Assembly: GCA_008711135.1 (NCBI GenBank)
Contig: VUAW01000004.1
Location: 62,001 to 126,000, forward strand
Direction: 5' to 3'
Origin: Rhodobacteraceae bacterium LNNU 3342
Lineage (GTDB): Bacteria; Pseudomonadota; Alphaproteobacteria; Rhodobacterales; Rhodobacteraceae
DNA length: 64,000 bases
The position numbers were made by a program, and so were the translations under genes. Shown here piece after piece: positions 37,649 through 48,583 of this stretch. The notes under the pieces are model-generated. The model had not been told where the DNA came from. It saw only the letters and a list, made by a program, of their open reading frames with translations, and did no database searches. Position 1 is the stretch's first letter; the number at the start of each line of letters is the position of its first letter.

Positions 37649-38134
37649 TCAGCCGCGGGCTTGCCACTCGGCCAGTGCGGGATTGTCCGAGGCAGGCCCG
37701 GCCGCAGGACGCGCGGGTTCTTCTGCCACCGGCTTGTGGCGCATGCGGATGTAATGCGCCTCTCTCGCCCCGAAGTAGAAAGACACTACTGCCCCCAGAA
37801 GCCACCAGAGCGGCTCTGGCACGTGATTCAGCCCCTGCATCCGGATGGCAAAGCCCGCGGGCTCTGTCATCGCATAGACGAACATCCCCATCGTCCCCAG
37901 CGCCAGCGCCGGCCGCGGCAGCCGGTTCAGCCCGTTGACGAACCGATCGAAAAGCCCGGGCCGGACATGTTCGAATTCCGCCCCATGCGCGGCAAGTGCG
38001 GCGACATAGGCCTCATGCCCCAGTTCCATGCGGCGGGTGGCATTGGGATGCAGCGCATCCGAAACCTCGCGCACCGCGCCACCAATGGCCCGCACCCCGC
38101 CTGCCGCCGAGAAGATCTGCCCCATCAGGCCCAT
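37649..38134 (-). CDS. Holin-type 3-TM protein
   Basis: A 161-residue protein of the 3TM holin family: an amphipathic N-terminus, a central hydrophobic helix (PALALGTMGMFVYAM) and a second (EPLWWLLGAVVSFYFG), then a polar tail. Its start overlaps the muramidase stop by 10 bases, so both are made from one message. In Rhodobacter capsulatus, a holin/endolysin pair outside the main gene-transfer-agent (GTA) cluster releases GTA particles; this pair has the same composition. It lies between ccmE and ccmF. Confidence 0.85.
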   Translation of the reverse strand: MGLMGQIFSAAGGVRAIGGAVREVSDALHPNATRRMELGHEAYVAALAAHGAEFEHVRPGLFDRFVNGLNRLPRPALALGTMGMFVYAMTEPAGFAIRMQGLNHVPEPLWWLLGAVVSFYFGAREAHYIRMRHKPVAEEPARPAAGPASDNPALAEWQARG

Positions 38135-38736
38135 GTGCGGACCCTTTCGCGATGCTCTGCCGCTGTGAGGTGGAACCGGGCAGAAATGAACTCCTCGGCC
38201 CGGGTGATCCAGCCGCCCTTGCCGCCGTCCTTGCGCCGGCAGTATTTGCGGCTGGCCGGACGTGCATCGCCCAGGCGGTAGTAATAGTTCCGCCGCGCGA
38301 TCCCGTAGGCATCCGCCAGATGCACCGGTGCCTTGGCATAGGCCTGGTGGGCTACCCGGATCGTTTGCGGCCCGATAGCGCCGTCCACCGAAATCTCAAA
38401 GCCCATGTCGGCGAACAGCTGTTGCAGCAGGCGGATAGCGTTGCTGCCTGCATTCACATGCATGTCGAAAACCGTTGCATGCAGCGCGGCCGGAAGCTCG
38501 GCAATGCGCGGTCGGCGGAAGTAATGCTCCATGTAAATCTCGACCGCCTGATCGCGCGACAAAAGCCGCACGTCCTGCGCATCTACCTTGCCGTCACGGT
38601 TCAGGTCGATGCCAAGGCGGCGCATCGTGTGCACCGTCACGCCCCATTTCGTCGCCCCGCCCGGATCATCCGGATCGTTCACGAAGCCACCCTCTCGGGC
38701 AACGATCTCTGTAGCCAGTTTCCGCACATCGGTCAT
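38125..38736 (-). CDS. Holin-associated N-acetylmuramidase (GH108 endolysin)
   Basis: A 203-residue peptidoglycan hydrolase. The GH108 core contains REGGFVNDPDDPGGATKWGV with the catalytic Glu in EGG. An EF-hand-like calcium loop (DLNRDGKVDAQD) follows, then a PG_binding_3 domain (SVDGAIGPQTI). There is no signal peptide, so export requires the holin next to it. I chose ATG 38736 (MTDVRKLATEIVAREGG); an upstream TTG at 38802 would add 22 residues. A CtrA-like TTAA-N7-TTTA lies about 50 bases upstream. Confidence 0.88.
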   Translation of the reverse strand: MTDVRKLATEIVAREGGFVNDPDDPGGATKWGVTVHTMRRLGIDLNRDGKVDAQDVRLLSRDQAVEIYMEHYFRRPRIAELPAALHATVFDMHVNAGSNAIRLLQQLFADMGFEISVDGAIGPQTIRVAHQAYAKAPVHLADAYGIARRNYYYRLGDARPASRKYCRRKDGGKGGWITRAEEFISARFHLTAAEHRERVRTWA

Positions 38737-38783
38737 GAAGAAGCCCCGCAGTTTCACCTGCGGGACAGCCTGCCGGAGCGCCG

Positions 38784-38798
38784 TTAATTTCGCCTTTA
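38784..38798. promoter_or_regulatory. CtrA-like half-site pair before the endolysin
   Basis: TTAA at 38784-38787 and TTTA at 38795-38798 are separated by seven bases, one mismatch from the CtrA consensus TTAA-N7-TTAA. It sits between ccmE and the muramidase ATG. GTA lysis genes are CtrA-controlled in Rhodobacter. A single degenerate match can occur by chance. Confidence 0.35.
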
Positions 38799-38813
38799 CC
38801 AAGCGTACGGTGG

Positions 38814-39260
38814 TCAGGCCCCGCCCGGCTCCTGATAGATGCCCTGCTCTTTCAGCGCGTCGATTACCTCCTTGGGCATGTAGGTTTCGTCATGCCGCGC
38901 AAGGATTTCATGCGCTTGGAAGACACCTTCAATCAGCCGGCCCGTGCCGACCATGCCTTCGCCCTCGTTGAACAGGTCGGGCAAAACCCCCTTGTACGTC
39001 ACGGGGACCGAAGCGCCGCCGTCGGTCACCCGGAAGGACACCGTTTCGCCCTGCCCGCGGATCAGGGTTCCAGGCTCCACCAGCCCGCCGATCCGGAAGA
39101 CCTCCTCCGGTCCCGGCGGGTTTTCGGCCACCTGCGTCGGCGCGATGAAGAAGTTTATCCCGTCGCGCATCGCATAGCCGATCAGGGCCGTCGACAGCAC
39201 CAGCGCAAGTGCCGCCACGACGATGACCTGAATGCGCCGTTTCTTCTTCAGTCCCTTCAT
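38814..39260 (-). CDS. ccmE: Periplasmic heme chaperone CcmE
   Basis: A 148-residue membrane-anchored protein that binds heme covalently and hands it to CcmF. The N-terminal anchor is about residues 11-30; the OB-fold core has RIGGLVEPGTLIRG and ends in LARHDETYMP, where His123 is the heme attachment residue and Tyr127 the axial ligand region. AAGGGA precedes ATG 39260. It follows argC by six bases on the same strand. Confidence 0.95.
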   Translation of the reverse strand: MKGLKKKRRIQVIVVAALALVLSTALIGYAMRDGINFFIAPTQVAENPPGPEEVFRIGGLVEPGTLIRGQGETVSFRVTDGGASVPVTYKGVLPDLFNEGEGMVGTGRLIEGVFQAHEILARHDETYMPKEVIDALKEQGIYQEPGGA

Positions 39261-39266
39261 GGTCCC

Positions 39267-40295
39267 TTACGGAAAGACCGGCGCAAGCATAAGCCCGGCC
39301 GTCTCTTCCGCCCCCAGCATCAGGTTGGCGTTCTGCAAGGCCTGCCCCGACGACCCCTTGGTAAGGTTGTCGAGCGTCGCGACGACAATGGCCCGGCCCG
39401 GGATACGGTCCCCAGTGACGCCAATATGCACGAAATTCGATCCGCGCACATCCCTGGTCGAGGGGAGTGCGCCAAAAGGCAGCACCTCGAGGAAGACCTC
39501 ATCGGCATAGCGTTCGGCCAGCACCCGGTGCACCGCCTGCGCATCGCCGCGGACATAGACCGTCGCAAGGATTCCGCGGTTCATCGGCAGCAGATGCGGC
39601 GTGAACTGCACCAGAACCGGCTGCCCTGCCGCGCGCGAAAACTCCTGGTCGAACTCGCCGAGGTGCCGGTGGGTGCCGCCAAAGGAATAGGCGTGCGTGC
39701 CTTCGGACAGTTCCGCGTGCAGAAGGTTTTCCTTGAGCGACCGTCCCGCCCCAGACACTCCGGCCTTGAGGTCGATGACGATCTGGTCAAGGTCGATCAC
39801 CCCAGCCTCGATCAGCGGGCGGATCGCGTACTGGCCGGTCGCGGCATTGCAGCCCGTGCCTGCCACCAGCCGCGCATTCCGGATGTCATCGCGATAGAAT
39901 TCGGTCAGGCCATAGACCGCCTCGGCCTGAATCTCCGGCGCGGCATGGGCCTTGCTGTACCACTTCCGATAAGCCTCTGGATCGCGCAGGCGGAAGTCGG
40001 CGGATAGATCCACGATCTTCAGGTCCCGCGGCAATCCGGCGATGACCTCTTGCGAGGTCGCGTGCGGCAGGGCGCAGAAGGCCAGATCAACCCCTGAAAA
40101 ATCAATCTCCTCGATCTTCTTCAGGCGCGGCAGCTTCAGGTGACGCAGGAAGGGAAAGACCTCGGACATCTCCATCCCCGCCTTGCGGTCGGCGGACAGG
40201 GCCACGATCTCCATCGCCGGATGGGTTGCAATCAGGCGGACAAGTTCTGCCCCGGTGTAACCGCTTGCGCCCAGTACTGCGATCTTGTGGGTCAT
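39267..40295 (-). CDS. argC: N-acetyl-gamma-glutamyl-phosphate reductase
   Basis: A 342-residue NADPH enzyme of arginine synthesis, reducing N-acetylglutamyl phosphate to the semialdehyde. The start [21 protein letters not shown] carries the nucleotide-binding GASGYTG, and [11 protein letters not shown] has the catalytic Cys. GGAAGAGGA lies upstream. It leads the ccmE-endolysin-holin-ccmF-ccmH series, which may be read through from here. Confidence 0.96.
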   Translation of the reverse strand: MTHKIAVLGASGYTGAELVRLIATHPAMEIVALSADRKAGMEMSEVFPFLRHLKLPRLKKIEEIDFSGVDLAFCALPHATSQEVIAGLPRDLKIVDLSADFRLRDPEAYRKWYSKAHAAPEIQAEAVYGLTEFYRDDIRNARLVAGTGCNAATGQYAIRPLIEAGVIDLDQIVIDLKAGVSGAGRSLKENLLHAELSEGTHAYSFGGTHRHLGEFDQEFSRAAGQPVLVQFTPHLLPMNRGILATVYVRGDAQAVHRVLAERYADEVFLEVLPFGALPSTRDVRGSNFVHIGVTGDRIPGRAIVVATLDNLTKGSSGQALQNANLMLGAEETAGLMLAPVFP

Positions 40296-40319
40296 ATTCC
40301 TCTTCCGTGTTGTGGTAAG

Positions 40320-41132
40320 TCAGGCCGCTTCAAAGCGGATCGACCGACGCAGGAACTGCGTGGCCTTGTCGGAAACGGTGCGTGGTTCGCCCGTCGTCAG
40401 AAAGCGCGAAACGGCGCCGGGGCCAAGGAACTCCGGCCTGCGGATCAGATAGTCGGCGAGGCTTTCCGCCACAAGATTGGCCTGCGAATAGACATTCACG
40501 CGCGGTCCAAGCGCCTCACGGAACACGTCTTCCAGCAGCGGATAATGGGTGCAGCCCAGGATCGCCGCCTCGGGGTGCGGCATCCGACGCTTCAGCGCCT
40601 CGACATGGCTGCGCACCAGCGCCTGGGCCAGGATCATGTCGCCTTGCTCGATCGCATCGACTACACCGCCACAGGGCTGCGCCTCGACATCGACACCAAT
40701 CGCGCGAAACGCAAGCTCGCGCTGAAAGGCGCGGCTTGATACCGTGGCCGGGGTTGCAAACAGCGCCACATGCTTCACCGCGACCTCCCGCGGCGGTGAG
40801 TTGTCACCCCACTGGCGTTCGGTCAGCGCCTCGATCAGCGGGACAAAGACGCCCAGCACCCGCTTGCCCTCGGGCAGCCAGGTCTCCTGCATCCGGCGCA
40901 GCGCGGCGGCCGAGGCCGTGTTGCAGGCCAGCACGACCAGGTCGCAGCCTTCCTCCCAAAGCCGTTCCACGCCAGCGCAGGTCAGGGCAAAGATGTCGTC
41001 GGCATCCCGTACGCCATAGGGCGCATGGGCATTGTCCCCAAGGTACACAAAGGGCACATCCGGCAGGCGCCGCGCCGCGGCATCAAGCACCGTCAAGCCG
41101 CCAAGCCCGCTGTCAAAGACGCCCACCGCCAT
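40320..41132 (-). CDS. murI: Glutamate racemase
   Basis: A 270-residue racemase that makes D-glutamate for peptidoglycan. The two catalytic cysteines lie in [11 protein letters not shown] and [12 protein letters not shown], and the N-terminal [11 protein letters not shown] motif is intact. It is 24 bases upstream of argC on the same strand. The C-terminus (about 230-270) has a tail with [12 protein letters not shown], as in the longer alphaproteobacterial form. Confidence 0.95.
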   Translation of the reverse strand: MAVGVFDSGLGGLTVLDAAARRLPDVPFVYLGDNAHAPYGVRDADDIFALTCAGVERLWEEGCDLVVLACNTASAAALRRMQETWLPEGKRVLGVFVPLIEALTERQWGDNSPPREVAVKHVALFATPATVSSRAFQRELAFRAIGVDVEAQPCGGVVDAIEQGDMILAQALVRSHVEALKRRMPHPEAAILGCTHYPLLEDVFREALGPRVNVYSQANLVAESLADYLIRRPEFLGPGAVSRFLTTGEPRTVSDKATQFLRRSIRFEAA

Positions 41133-41250
41133 ACCTGCCCCCTGCCGTTCGACTGTGGCCGAGAGTCACCCCCGGCGCATGGCAAAGGTCATACGGCCTG
41201 CCGCGGGGGAAATCCATCATCCCTTTTGCTTTTTCCGCAGCTTGCCTCGG

Positions 41251-44200
41251 CTACTCGGCGGCTTGCCGCATCGGCGTCCCCCCCGCGCGGAAGGCGGCCA
41301 GAAGCTCCTCGCGCCGCTTCGCCGCAGCCTGTTCGTTCGCCGCCTTGACCGGGCCGAAGCCTTTGATCTGCAGGGGCAGCTCTGCCAGGGCGACCGCGAT
41401 GTCGAGCGTCTCTGGCCCGACCTTGGGCAGAATCTCGTCCATGTCGGCTTCGTACTGCGCGATCAGCGCCCGTTCCATCCGTCGTTCTGCGGTCAGCCCG
41501 AACAGGTCGAGCGGGGTTCCACGCAGCCGCTTCATCCCTGCCAGCACTCGGAACACCGGCAGGATCCAAGGCCCAAAGGCGCGCTTGCGCGGTCGCCCGT
41601 CGCTGCCCTTGCCCGTCAGCAGCGGCGGCGCAAGGTGGAACGTCGGGCGGAAGTCGCCGTCGAACTCGACGCGCGCCTTGTCCATAGTTTCCAGATGCAG
41701 CCGCGCAACCTCGTACTCATCCTTGTAAGACAAGAGCTTGTGGTACCCTTTTGCCACGGCCTCTTGCAGGCGCGGATCCTGTGCCCGGGCCACCATCTTG
41801 CGGAACCGCTCCGCAAGGCGCCCATCCTGATAGGCTGTCAGGTTTCTTGCCCGCGTCTCGATCCGATCCGCCAGCGTCGGGGGCAACGTGACAACCTTTT
41901 CGTTCAGGATCTCCTGCACCTTGTCGGGATGAAGCACTGCCCAGCGACCGATCTCGAACGCGCGCTGGTTGCCTTCCACGGCGGCCTTGTTCAGTTCGAC
42001 CGCGCGCAGGATGCTTTCGGGCGTCAGGGGAACCAGCCCCATCTGCCACGCCGCGCCAAAGATCATCATGTTGGAAAAGATCGAATCCCCCAGCAGCCGC
42101 TGCGCCAGTGTCGAGGCATCGAACAGCGCCACCCGATCCTGAAGCCGCGCCTGAAGAGAAAGCTCCAGATCATTGGTGGGAATGCGGAATTCGGTGTTCC
42201 GCGTGAACTCTCCCGTGACGATCTCATGGCTGTTCACCACGGCGCCGGTCCGCCCCCTGCGCGTCAGCGCCAGCGTCTTGGAACCAGCAGAAACTACCAG
42301 ATCCCCACCGATAAGGGCATCAGCCTCACCGGTCGCAACACGGATGGCGCTGATATCTTCCGGGCGCATGGCAATCCGGCAGTGGATATGCACGGCGCCG
42401 CCCTTCTGGGCGAGGCCTGCCATCTCCATCAGCCCGACGCCCTTGCCATCCAGATGCGCGGCCATGGCCATGATCGCGCCGATGGTGACGACGCCGGTGC
42501 CGCCCACGCCCGTGATGACCACGTTATGCGTGCCGCGGATCTCGGGCAGCGTGGGGTCGGGCATGTCGGGCAAGTCGAAGTTCGCAGCCGCAGCCTTGCG
42601 AACCTTCGCCCCCTCAAGCGTCACGAAGGAGGGGCAGAACCCCTGCAAGCAGCTGAAGTCCTTGTTGCAGCTCGACTGATCAATGGCCCGCTTGCGGCCA
42701 AATTCGGTTTCCACCGGCACGATGGAGACGCAGTTTGACTGCACCCCGCAGTCACCGCAGCCTTCGCACACATCGGTGTTTATGAAAACGCGGCGGTCTA
42801 TGTCCGGGAATTCGCCTTTTTTCCGGCGGCGACGTTTTTCGGCAGCACAGGTTTGGGCGTAAATGATGACCGACACGCCCTTGATCTGGCTGTACTTCTC
42901 CTGAACCGCCATCAGGTCGGCCCGTTCATGCACCTCGACGTCCGAGGGAAAGAGCGAAAGGTCAGGCTTCTCTTTCTCATCATAAACAAGAGCGACGTGC
43001 TGAACGCCCATGGCCTTCACCTCACGCGCGATCTGATGCGCCGTCAGCCCGCCCTCGTTCTTTTGCCCGCCCGTCATGGCAACGGCATCGTTGAACAGGA
43101 TCTTGTAGGTGATGTTCGTTCCCGCGGCCAACGCCGCTCGGATCGCCAGCGAGCCGGAGTGGTTGTAGGTCCCGTCGCCGAGGTTCTGGAACACATGTTC
43201 ACGCGTTGAAAACGGCGCCTCACCGACCCAGTTCGCGCCCTCGCCGCCCATTTGGGTAAAGCCCAGCGTTTCGCGGTCCATCCACTGCACCATGTAGTGG
43301 CACCCGATCCCCGCATAGGCGCGGGAACCTTCCGGTAGCCGGGTGGAGCTGTTGTGCGGACAGCCAGAACAGAAGAACGGAAGCCGAGCAGCAAGATCGG
43401 GCGCGTTATCGGCTTGCCGAGCTTCTTCAATACGTTGCAGCCCTGCCCTCACGCTGTCGGTGCCGCGGCCTTCCTCGATCAGGATCGCGCCGATCTTTTC
43501 CGCGATCATGATGGGGTCCAGCGCATAGCGCGTCGGGAAGAGTTCCGGCCCGTCATTGCCTTTGTGCCAGCCATAAACCCGGCGCCCACGCCGGTCGTCA
43601 AAGATCGCCTCCTTGACCTGCACCTCGATCAGCTTGCGCTTTTCTTCGACCACGACAATGAGGTCGAGCCGCTCTGCCCAGTCGTGGAAGCCCTTCATGT
43701 CCAGCGGCCAGGTCTGCCCGACCTTGTAGGTGGTCAGACCCAGACGCTCTGCCTCGGGCGCGTCAATGCCCAGAAGGTTCAGCGCGTGGACAAGGTCCAG
43801 CCAGTTCTTGCCTGCTGCGACAAACCCGATCTTGGCCCCCGGCCGGCCCCAGACGCGCTTGTCCATCCGGTTCGCATGGGAGAACGCCTCTGCGGCGAAG
43901 CGCTTGTAGTCTATCATCCGCGCTTCCTGCGCGACGGGCGTATCCACCAAGCGGATGTTCAGGCCGCCCGGAGGCATCTGGAACTTGGGCGTGATGAAGG
44001 ACATCCGGAACGGATCGCCGTCAACGACCGCCGTCGCCTCCACCGTGTCCTTCATCGTCTTGAGCCCAACCCAGAGCCCGGAGAACCGGCTCATCGCCCA
44101 GCCGTAAAGCCCGTAGTCCAGCACCTCTTGCACGCCGGCGGGTGAAACGATGGGAATATAGGCGTCCACCATGGCCCAGTCTGACTGATGCAGCACGCTG

Positions 44201-44658
44201 GAGCTTTCGCCGGTGTGGTCGTCGCCCATGGCCATCAGCACACCGCCCAGCGGCGCGGTGCCTGCCATGTTCGCGTGACGCATCACGTCGCCCGACCGGT
44301 CCACCCCCGGCCCCTTGCCGTACCAAAGCGCAAAGACACCGTCATAGCGCCCTTCGCCCCGGAGGTTCGCCTGCTGAGTGCCCCAGATCGCCGTCGCCGC
44401 CAGATCCTCGTTCAGCCCCTCCTGAAACCGGACCTGCGCCGCTTCCAGCAACTTCCGCGCGCGCGTCATCTGCAGGTCCACCCCGCCCAGCGGGGATCCG
44501 CGATAGCCCGAAACATAGCCTGCGGTATTATGTCCTGCTGCTTTGTCCCGCGCCGCCTGCATGAGCATGAGCCGCACCAGCGCCTGCGTGCCATTGAGCA
44601 GAACCGGCGATTTCGTCAGGTCAAACCGGTCACTTAGGCTGATGTCCTGCCTGCCCAT
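41251..44658 (-). CDS. Indolepyruvate ferredoxin oxidoreductase, fused alpha-beta form
   Basis: A 1135-residue fusion protein that oxidatively decarboxylates aryl 2-oxo acids to acyl-CoA, passing electrons to ferredoxin. The N-terminal pyrimidine-binding and ThDP regions (SGYRGSPLGGVDLQM; GGEGANWVGEAPF) are followed by an iron-sulfur segment with DVCEGCGDCGVQSNC and SSCNKDFSCLQGFC, then the gamma-type domain beginning NVVITGVGGTGVVT. GGGAGG precedes ATG 44658. A divergent LysR-type regulator starts 160 bases away and probably controls it. Confidence 0.93.
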   Translation of the reverse strand: MGRQDISLSDRFDLTKSPVLLNGTQALVRLMLMQAARDKAAGHNTAGYVSGYRGSPLGGVDLQMTRARKLLEAAQVRFQEGLNEDLAATAIWGTQQANLRGEGRYDGVFALWYGKGPGVDRSGDVMRHANMAGTAPLGGVLMAMGDDHTGESSSVLHQSDWAMVDAYIPIVSPAGVQEVLDYGLYGWAMSRFSGLWVGLKTMKDTVEATAVVDGDPFRMSFITPKFQMPPGGLNIRLVDTPVAQEARMIDYKRFAAEAFSHANRMDKRVWGRPGAKIGFVAAGKNWLDLVHALNLLGIDAPEAERLGLTTYKVGQTWPLDMKGFHDWAERLDLIVVVEEKRKLIEVQVKEAIFDDRRGRRVYGWHKGNDGPELFPTRYALDPIMIAEKIGAILIEEGRGTDSVRAGLQRIEEARQADNAPDLAARLPFFCSGCPHNSSTRLPEGSRAYAGIGCHYMVQWMDRETLGFTQMGGEGANWVGEAPFSTREHVFQNLGDGTYNHSGSLAIRAALAAGTNITYKILFNDAVAMTGGQKNEGGLTAHQIAREVKAMGVQHVALVYDEKEKPDLSLFPSDVEVHERADLMAVQEKYSQIKGVSVIIYAQTCAAEKRRRRKKGEFPDIDRRVFINTDVCEGCGDCGVQSNCVSIVPVETEFGRKRAIDQSSCNKDFSCLQGFCPSFVTLEGAKVRKAAAANFDLPDMPDPTLPEIRGTHNVVITGVGGTGVVTIGAIMAMAAHLDGKGVGLMEMAGLAQKGGAVHIHCRIAMRPEDISAIRVATGEADALIGGDLVVSAGSKTLALTRRGRTGAVVNSHEIVTGEFTRNTEFRIPTNDLELSLQARLQDRVALFDASTLAQRLLGDSIFSNMMIFGAAWQMGLVPLTPESILRAVELNKAAVEGNQRAFEIGRWAVLHPDKVQEILNEKVVTLPPTLADRIETRARNLTAYQDGRLAERFRKMVARAQDPRLQEAVAKGYHKLLSYKDEYEVARLHLETMDKARVEFDGDFRPTFHLAPPLLTGKGSDGRPRKRAFGPWILPVFRVLAGMKRLRGTPLDLFGLTAERRMERALIAQYEADMDEILPKVGPETLDIAVALAELPLQIKGFGPVKAANEQAAAKRREELLAAFRAGGTPMRQAAE

Positions 44659-44696
44659 TGCGCACCTCCCAGCTTAACGAGCAACTTGCAGGCATT

Positions 44697-44795
44697 GTAG
44701 GTCAAGTCTCCTGACCTACAAAGGCAAAACTTCCTTACTTCACGCTTTGCTGTTACAGCCATGCGCTTAAGTACAAAGATGCGCGCTGTGCGCAT
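44697..44795. promoter_or_regulatory. Divergent ior/LysR control region with two palindromes
   Basis: Two dyads lie between the divergent starts: GTAGGTCA-N7-TGACCTAC (44697-44719, 8-bp perfect arms) next to ior, and ATGCGC-N5-GCGCAT (44779-44795) close to the regulator's start. The second has the T-N11-A layout usual for LysR-type autoregulatory sites. Confidence 0.55.
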
Positions 44796-44817
44796 GACAT
44801 GTGACAAGAGATGCCGA

Positions 44818-45723
44818 ATGGACTGGGACAAGCTTCGAATCTTTCACGCGGTGGCCGATGCAGGCAGCCTCACGCATGCGGGGGACGTGCTGCACCTGTC
44901 GCAATCTGCCGTTTCTCGCCAGATCCGCGCGCTGGAAGAGATGCTCGACACCACCCTCTTCCATCGACACGCGCGTGGGTTGATTCTCACAGAACAGGGT
45001 GAACTGCTGTTCGATGCCACCCGTGCCATGGCCCAGCGGCTTGAAACCGCCGCCGCCCGCATCCGCGACAGCGAGGATGAGGTCTTTGGCGAACTTCGGG
45101 TGACAACCACCACCGGCTTCGGCACGCTCTGGCTAGCCCCCCGACTGCCGGCGCTTTATGCAAAGTATCCGGACCTGAAGATCGACCTGATGCTGGAGGA
45201 ACGTGTGCTTGACCTCCCCATGCGCGAGGCCGATGTCGCGATCCGCATGAAGGAACCGAGCCAGGCCGACCTGATCCGCAAGCGGCTGATGAGCGTCAAC
45301 ATGCGGCTCTATGCAACGCCGGAATACCTCAAGGCGCGCGGGACCCCCCAGCGGCTGGAGGATCTGAAGCTGCACCGCCTGGTCTGCCAGCACACAACCG
45401 CCGCGCAGGCCTCTGCTGGCGCGACGCTGGTTCAGATGCTGCTGAGCTATGACGTGCCGTCCACGCTTACCGTCAACAACTACTTCGGGGTGCTTCAGGC
45501 GGTTCTGAACCACCTCGGGATCGGCGTGCTGCCCGACTATGTGACCGAGGATTCACCCCATCTTGTCCGGGTCCTGCCCGAGGTGGAGTCGCACGAGATC
45601 CCTGTGTTCCTTGCCTACCCTGAAGAGCTGCGGCACTCCAAGCGGGTTGGGGCCTTCCGCGACTTCGTGCTGGACGAAATCTTCGCCCACCGGAAGCGCC
45701 TGCGGGACGACCGGAACGACTAG
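44818..45723 (+). CDS. LysR-family transcriptional regulator (ior-linked)
   Basis: A 301-residue LysR-type regulator. The N-terminal winged helix-turn-helix is clear in MDWDKLRIFHAVADAGSLTHAG with HLSQSAVSRQIRALEEML. The effector domain covers residues 90-290. ATG 44818 is chosen because MDW- is the family's usual start and the in-frame extension covers the promoter dyads. It is divergent from the ior gene and is the obvious candidate for its control; the inducer is unknown. Confidence 0.88.
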   Translation: MDWDKLRIFHAVADAGSLTHAGDVLHLSQSAVSRQIRALEEMLDTTLFHRHARGLILTEQGELLFDATRAMAQRLETAAARIRDSEDEVFGELRVTTTTGFGTLWLAPRLPALYAKYPDLKIDLMLEERVLDLPMREADVAIRMKEPSQADLIRKRLMSVNMRLYATPEYLKARGTPQRLEDLKLHRLVCQHTTAAQASAGATLVQMLLSYDVPSTLTVNNYFGVLQAVLNHLGIGVLPDYVTEDSPHLVRVLPEVESHEIPVFLAYPEELRHSKRVGAFRDFVLDEIFAHRKRLRDDRND

Positions 45724-45833
45724 CAACCTGACGTTACGGCAAGTAAACTGGCATGCGCGGCTTGCATAGCCGGCATGCTGCAACTGCGATATATTTACCC
45801 TTGATCCGGGCAAAGGGGCGGCCTAAATCCCCC

Positions 45834-45913
45834 TCAGACGATGACGGGGCGACCCGGTTCGTCTTTACCTCCCTGTTGGACTTGGGCCGAGCTTCTGCTC
45901 GGCCTTTTTTTTG
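45834..45913 (+). ncRNA. suhB/mmgR-type small RNA
   Basis: An 80-base transcript-like unit ends in a strong terminator. Hairpin 1 is GACGA..TCGTC closing a CGGG-GCGA-CCCG tip with a GNRA tetraloop (about 45837-45863). A single-stranded linker with CTTTACCTCCCTGTTGG follows (45863-45879), then the terminator GGCCGAG/CTCGGCC with eight T residues (45885-45912). Two hairpins joined by a CCUCCCUGUU linker is the signature of the alphaproteobacterial suhB motif RNA (mmgR in Sinorhizobium). A promoter, TTGATC-N16-CTAAAT (45801-45828), would start it near 45834. The family call is from memory of the consensus. Confidence 0.7.
45885..45912 (+). terminator. Rho-independent terminator of the small RNA
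   Basis: A perfect 7-bp stem GGCCGAG/CTCGGCC with a six-base loop, followed by TTTTTTTT. It is the strongest terminator in the window. It lies 160 bases past the LysR stop and 180 before purL, so it serves the small RNA rather than either gene. The rest of 45913-46094 shows nothing I can name. Confidence 0.92.
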
Positions 45914-46094
45914 CCCAAACGGCACTTGCCGGTTATTTTTGCATCCCCGGACCCTGATGCCAGCCACTTACGCGCTGGTGGTGCGCCATCCGCCCCTGAT
46001 CCGATTCCGCGTGCGACGCTTAAATCGGCCCTTTTCCCGTTGGCCCCCATCCCGTATGACCGGCGCAACCGGAACGCCTGACACGGGGACCCAG

Positions 46095-48266
<2,172 letters not shown>

Positions 48267-48336
48267 CGCCCCGGCCTTGCACGGAACCCCGTGCAGGGCT
48301 ACATCTTGGGGAGTGACCAAGGGGGAAGACGACGTC

Positions 48337-48579
48337 ATGCCGATGCAGGCACAAGATATAGAAAACCTGATCCGCGCGAGCTTTCCGAACGCCCGGATCA
48401 CTATCACCGACCTGGCTGGCGACGGGAACCACTACGCCGCAGAGGTGATTGACGAAAGCTTTCGCGGTCAGAACCGCGTTCAGCAGCAGCGCGCGGTATA
48501 TGCCGCGCTCAAGGACAAGATGGCGGGCAGCCATGGCGAGCTTCACGCGCTTGCGCTGACCACCAAGGCACCGGAGTAA
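48337..48579 (+). CDS. bolA: BolA-family protein
   Basis: An 80-residue BolA protein. The core helix-turn with VIDESFRGQNRVQQQRAVYAAL and the conserved His near the C-terminus (GSHGELHALAL) match the family. BolA proteins bind [2Fe-2S] clusters with monothiol glutaredoxins and help regulate iron status. The CGFS glutaredoxin gene follows by four bases, a strong functional pairing. A GGGGGAAG site precedes ATG 48337. Confidence 0.92.
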   Translation: MPMQAQDIENLIRASFPNARITITDLAGDGNHYAAEVIDESFRGQNRVQQQRAVYAALKDKMAGSHGELHALALTTKAPE

Positions 48580-48583
48580 CAAC

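Noticed and set aside
37649..38736. Remnant prophage in the ccm cluster
   Set aside because: No integrase, capsid, terminase or attachment repeats around it; only the lysis pair is present, which fits a domesticated release cassette better.
41032..42738. A 568-residue plus-strand frame opposite the ior gene
   Set aside because: Arg/His/Pro-rich translation with no motif; a shadow of the real 1135-residue minus-strand gene.
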